This document shows positions 63,564 to 64,000 of a stretch of 64,000 nucleotides of DNA, in pieces (within the stretch, counting starts at the first letter, position 1; each line of letters begins with the position of its first letter). Below the pieces are notes generated by a model, which did no database searches, was not told where the DNA came from, and saw only the letters and a list, made by a program, of their open reading frames with translations. Source of the DNA: Leucobacter ruminantium (GTDB lineage Bacteria; Actinomycetota; Actinomycetes; Actinomycetales; Microbacteriaceae); NCBI RefSeq assembly GCF_017565705.1, contig NZ_JAGDYL010000001.1, positions 310,001 through 374,000 of the forward strand, read 5' to 3'. The translations under genes and the position numbers were made by a program.

Positions 63564-64000
63564 ATGGCGAGCGTCGTCTACGAAGACATCACCCTGCAAT
63601 ACCCCGGAACCGATCGTCCGGCGGTCTCGAATCTCCAGCTCGACATCGCGGACGGCGAGTTCCTCGTACTCGTCGGCCCCTCGGGCTGCGGCAAGTCCAC
63701 GGCGCTGCGGATGCTCGCCGGCCTCGAGGAGGTCACGAGCGGCCGGATCCTGATCGGCGGCGAGGACGCCACAGAGGTCTCGCCCAAGGACCGCGACATC
63801 GCGATGGTGTTCCAGAACTACGCGCTCTACCCGCACATGTCGGTCGCCGAGAACATGGGATTCGCGCTCAAGATCGCGGGCGTGAGCAAGGAGGAGCGCC
63901 GCAAGCGCGTCGAGGCGGTCGCCGAGCAGCTCGACCTCACCGAATACCTCGACCGCAAGCCGAAGGCGCTCTCGGGCGGTCAGCGGCAGCGGGTCGCCAT
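63564..64000 (+). CDS. ABC transporter ATP-binding protein, MsmK/UgpC type (cut by window edge)
   Basis: The first 145 residues of a sugar/glycerol-phosphate importer ATPase are visible. Walker A is [16 protein letters not shown] (about 38-53), the Q-loop is [13 protein letters not shown], and the signature SGGQRQRVA is just before the window end. The MsmK/UgpC/MalK group has a C-terminal OB/TOBE regulatory domain, which would lie beyond this window. A multitasking ATPase serving several sugar importers is likely, because no permease is adjacent upstream. AAAGGA precedes the start. Confidence 0.93.
   Translation, partial: MASVVYEDITLQYPGTDRPAVSNLQLDIADGEFLVLVGPSGCGKSTALRMLAGLEEVTSGRILIGGEDATEVSPKDRDIAMVFQNYALYPHMSVAENMGFALKIAGVSKEERRKRVEAVAEQLDLTEYLDRKPKALSGGQRQRVA

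Overview
The window is high-GC DNA (roughly two-thirds G+C by eye) with strong G/C third positions, GTG starts, many ATGA/GTGA stop-start overlaps and actinobacterial gene neighbourhoods: tRNA-Gln-glmU-prs, ilvB-ilvN-ilvC, and prfB-ftsE-ftsX-smpB with an unframeshifted prfB. The gene content (ChrA, an IrtAB-type fusion exporter, small AbiEi/DUF559 proteins, short intergenic palindromes) fits the family Microbacteriaceae, perhaps Leucobacter or a relative. That placement is inference. I see no rRNA, insertion sequence, prophage or CRISPR array.

Layout. 1-4.7 kb: the end of an aldehyde dehydrogenase gene, an SDR, a FadR-type GntR regulator, and an opposing MFS transporter/M20 amidohydrolase pair. 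5-14 kb: housekeeping genes (trmB, aroQ, prs, glmU, tRNA-Gln, serA) mixed with an AbiEi/DUF559 protein bracketed by 71-bp repeats, a CPBP membrane protein, a MarR regulator and a repeat-rich gap beside prs. 14-19 kb: small membrane proteins and an SPFH/zinc-ribbon pair resembling Bacillus YdjI/YdjG. 19-24 kb: an IrtA/IrtB-like siderophore transporter behind a DtxR/IdeR-like iron box, then a VanZ-like gene. 24-27 kb: a two-component system divergent from a VanY-like carboxypeptidase. 27-30 kb: hrpB and a hotdog thioesterase. 30-36 kb: the ilvD-ilvB-ilvN-ilvC operon. 36-39 kb: nhaA with a structured leader, tRNA-Lys, hisN and a DUF3054 gene. 39-42.4 kb: a coupled folE/ferredoxin-reductase-like/folP/RibD_C operon. 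42.6-46 kb: gap, a GlxA-like regulator and chrA. 46.3 kb: tmRNA (ssrA). 47.8-59 kb: catabolic genes. 59-64 kb: smpB, ftsX, ftsE, prfB and the start of a sugar-type ABC ATPase gene.

The most interesting block is 47.8-59 kb. A TRAP transporter (P, Q and M genes) is followed by an SDR, a tandem-PPC (DUF296) protein, a free-standing 75-residue lipoyl protein, TPP-dependent E1 alpha and beta subunits, a second SDR and an FCD-type GntR regulator. This is half of a 2-oxo-acid/acetoin-type dehydrogenase: the lipoyl carrier is separate and no E2 catalytic gene lies in the cluster. A 252-residue E2 catalytic core with no lipoyl or E1/E3-binding domain sits about 6.5 kb away on the other strand. The substrate cannot be read from the sequence.

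At the scale of the whole window, the heptamer AGGGATC (often within GCGAGGGATC) occurs about 65 times on the two strands, against about 7 expected from base composition. It occurs in several reading frames and also in intergenic hairpins. A second dispersed repeat family (core GGTTGAGCGAGG...CGAGTCGAAACC) sits at gene ends, supplies the stop codon of two genes, and has left a 33-bp in-frame insertion in hrpB.
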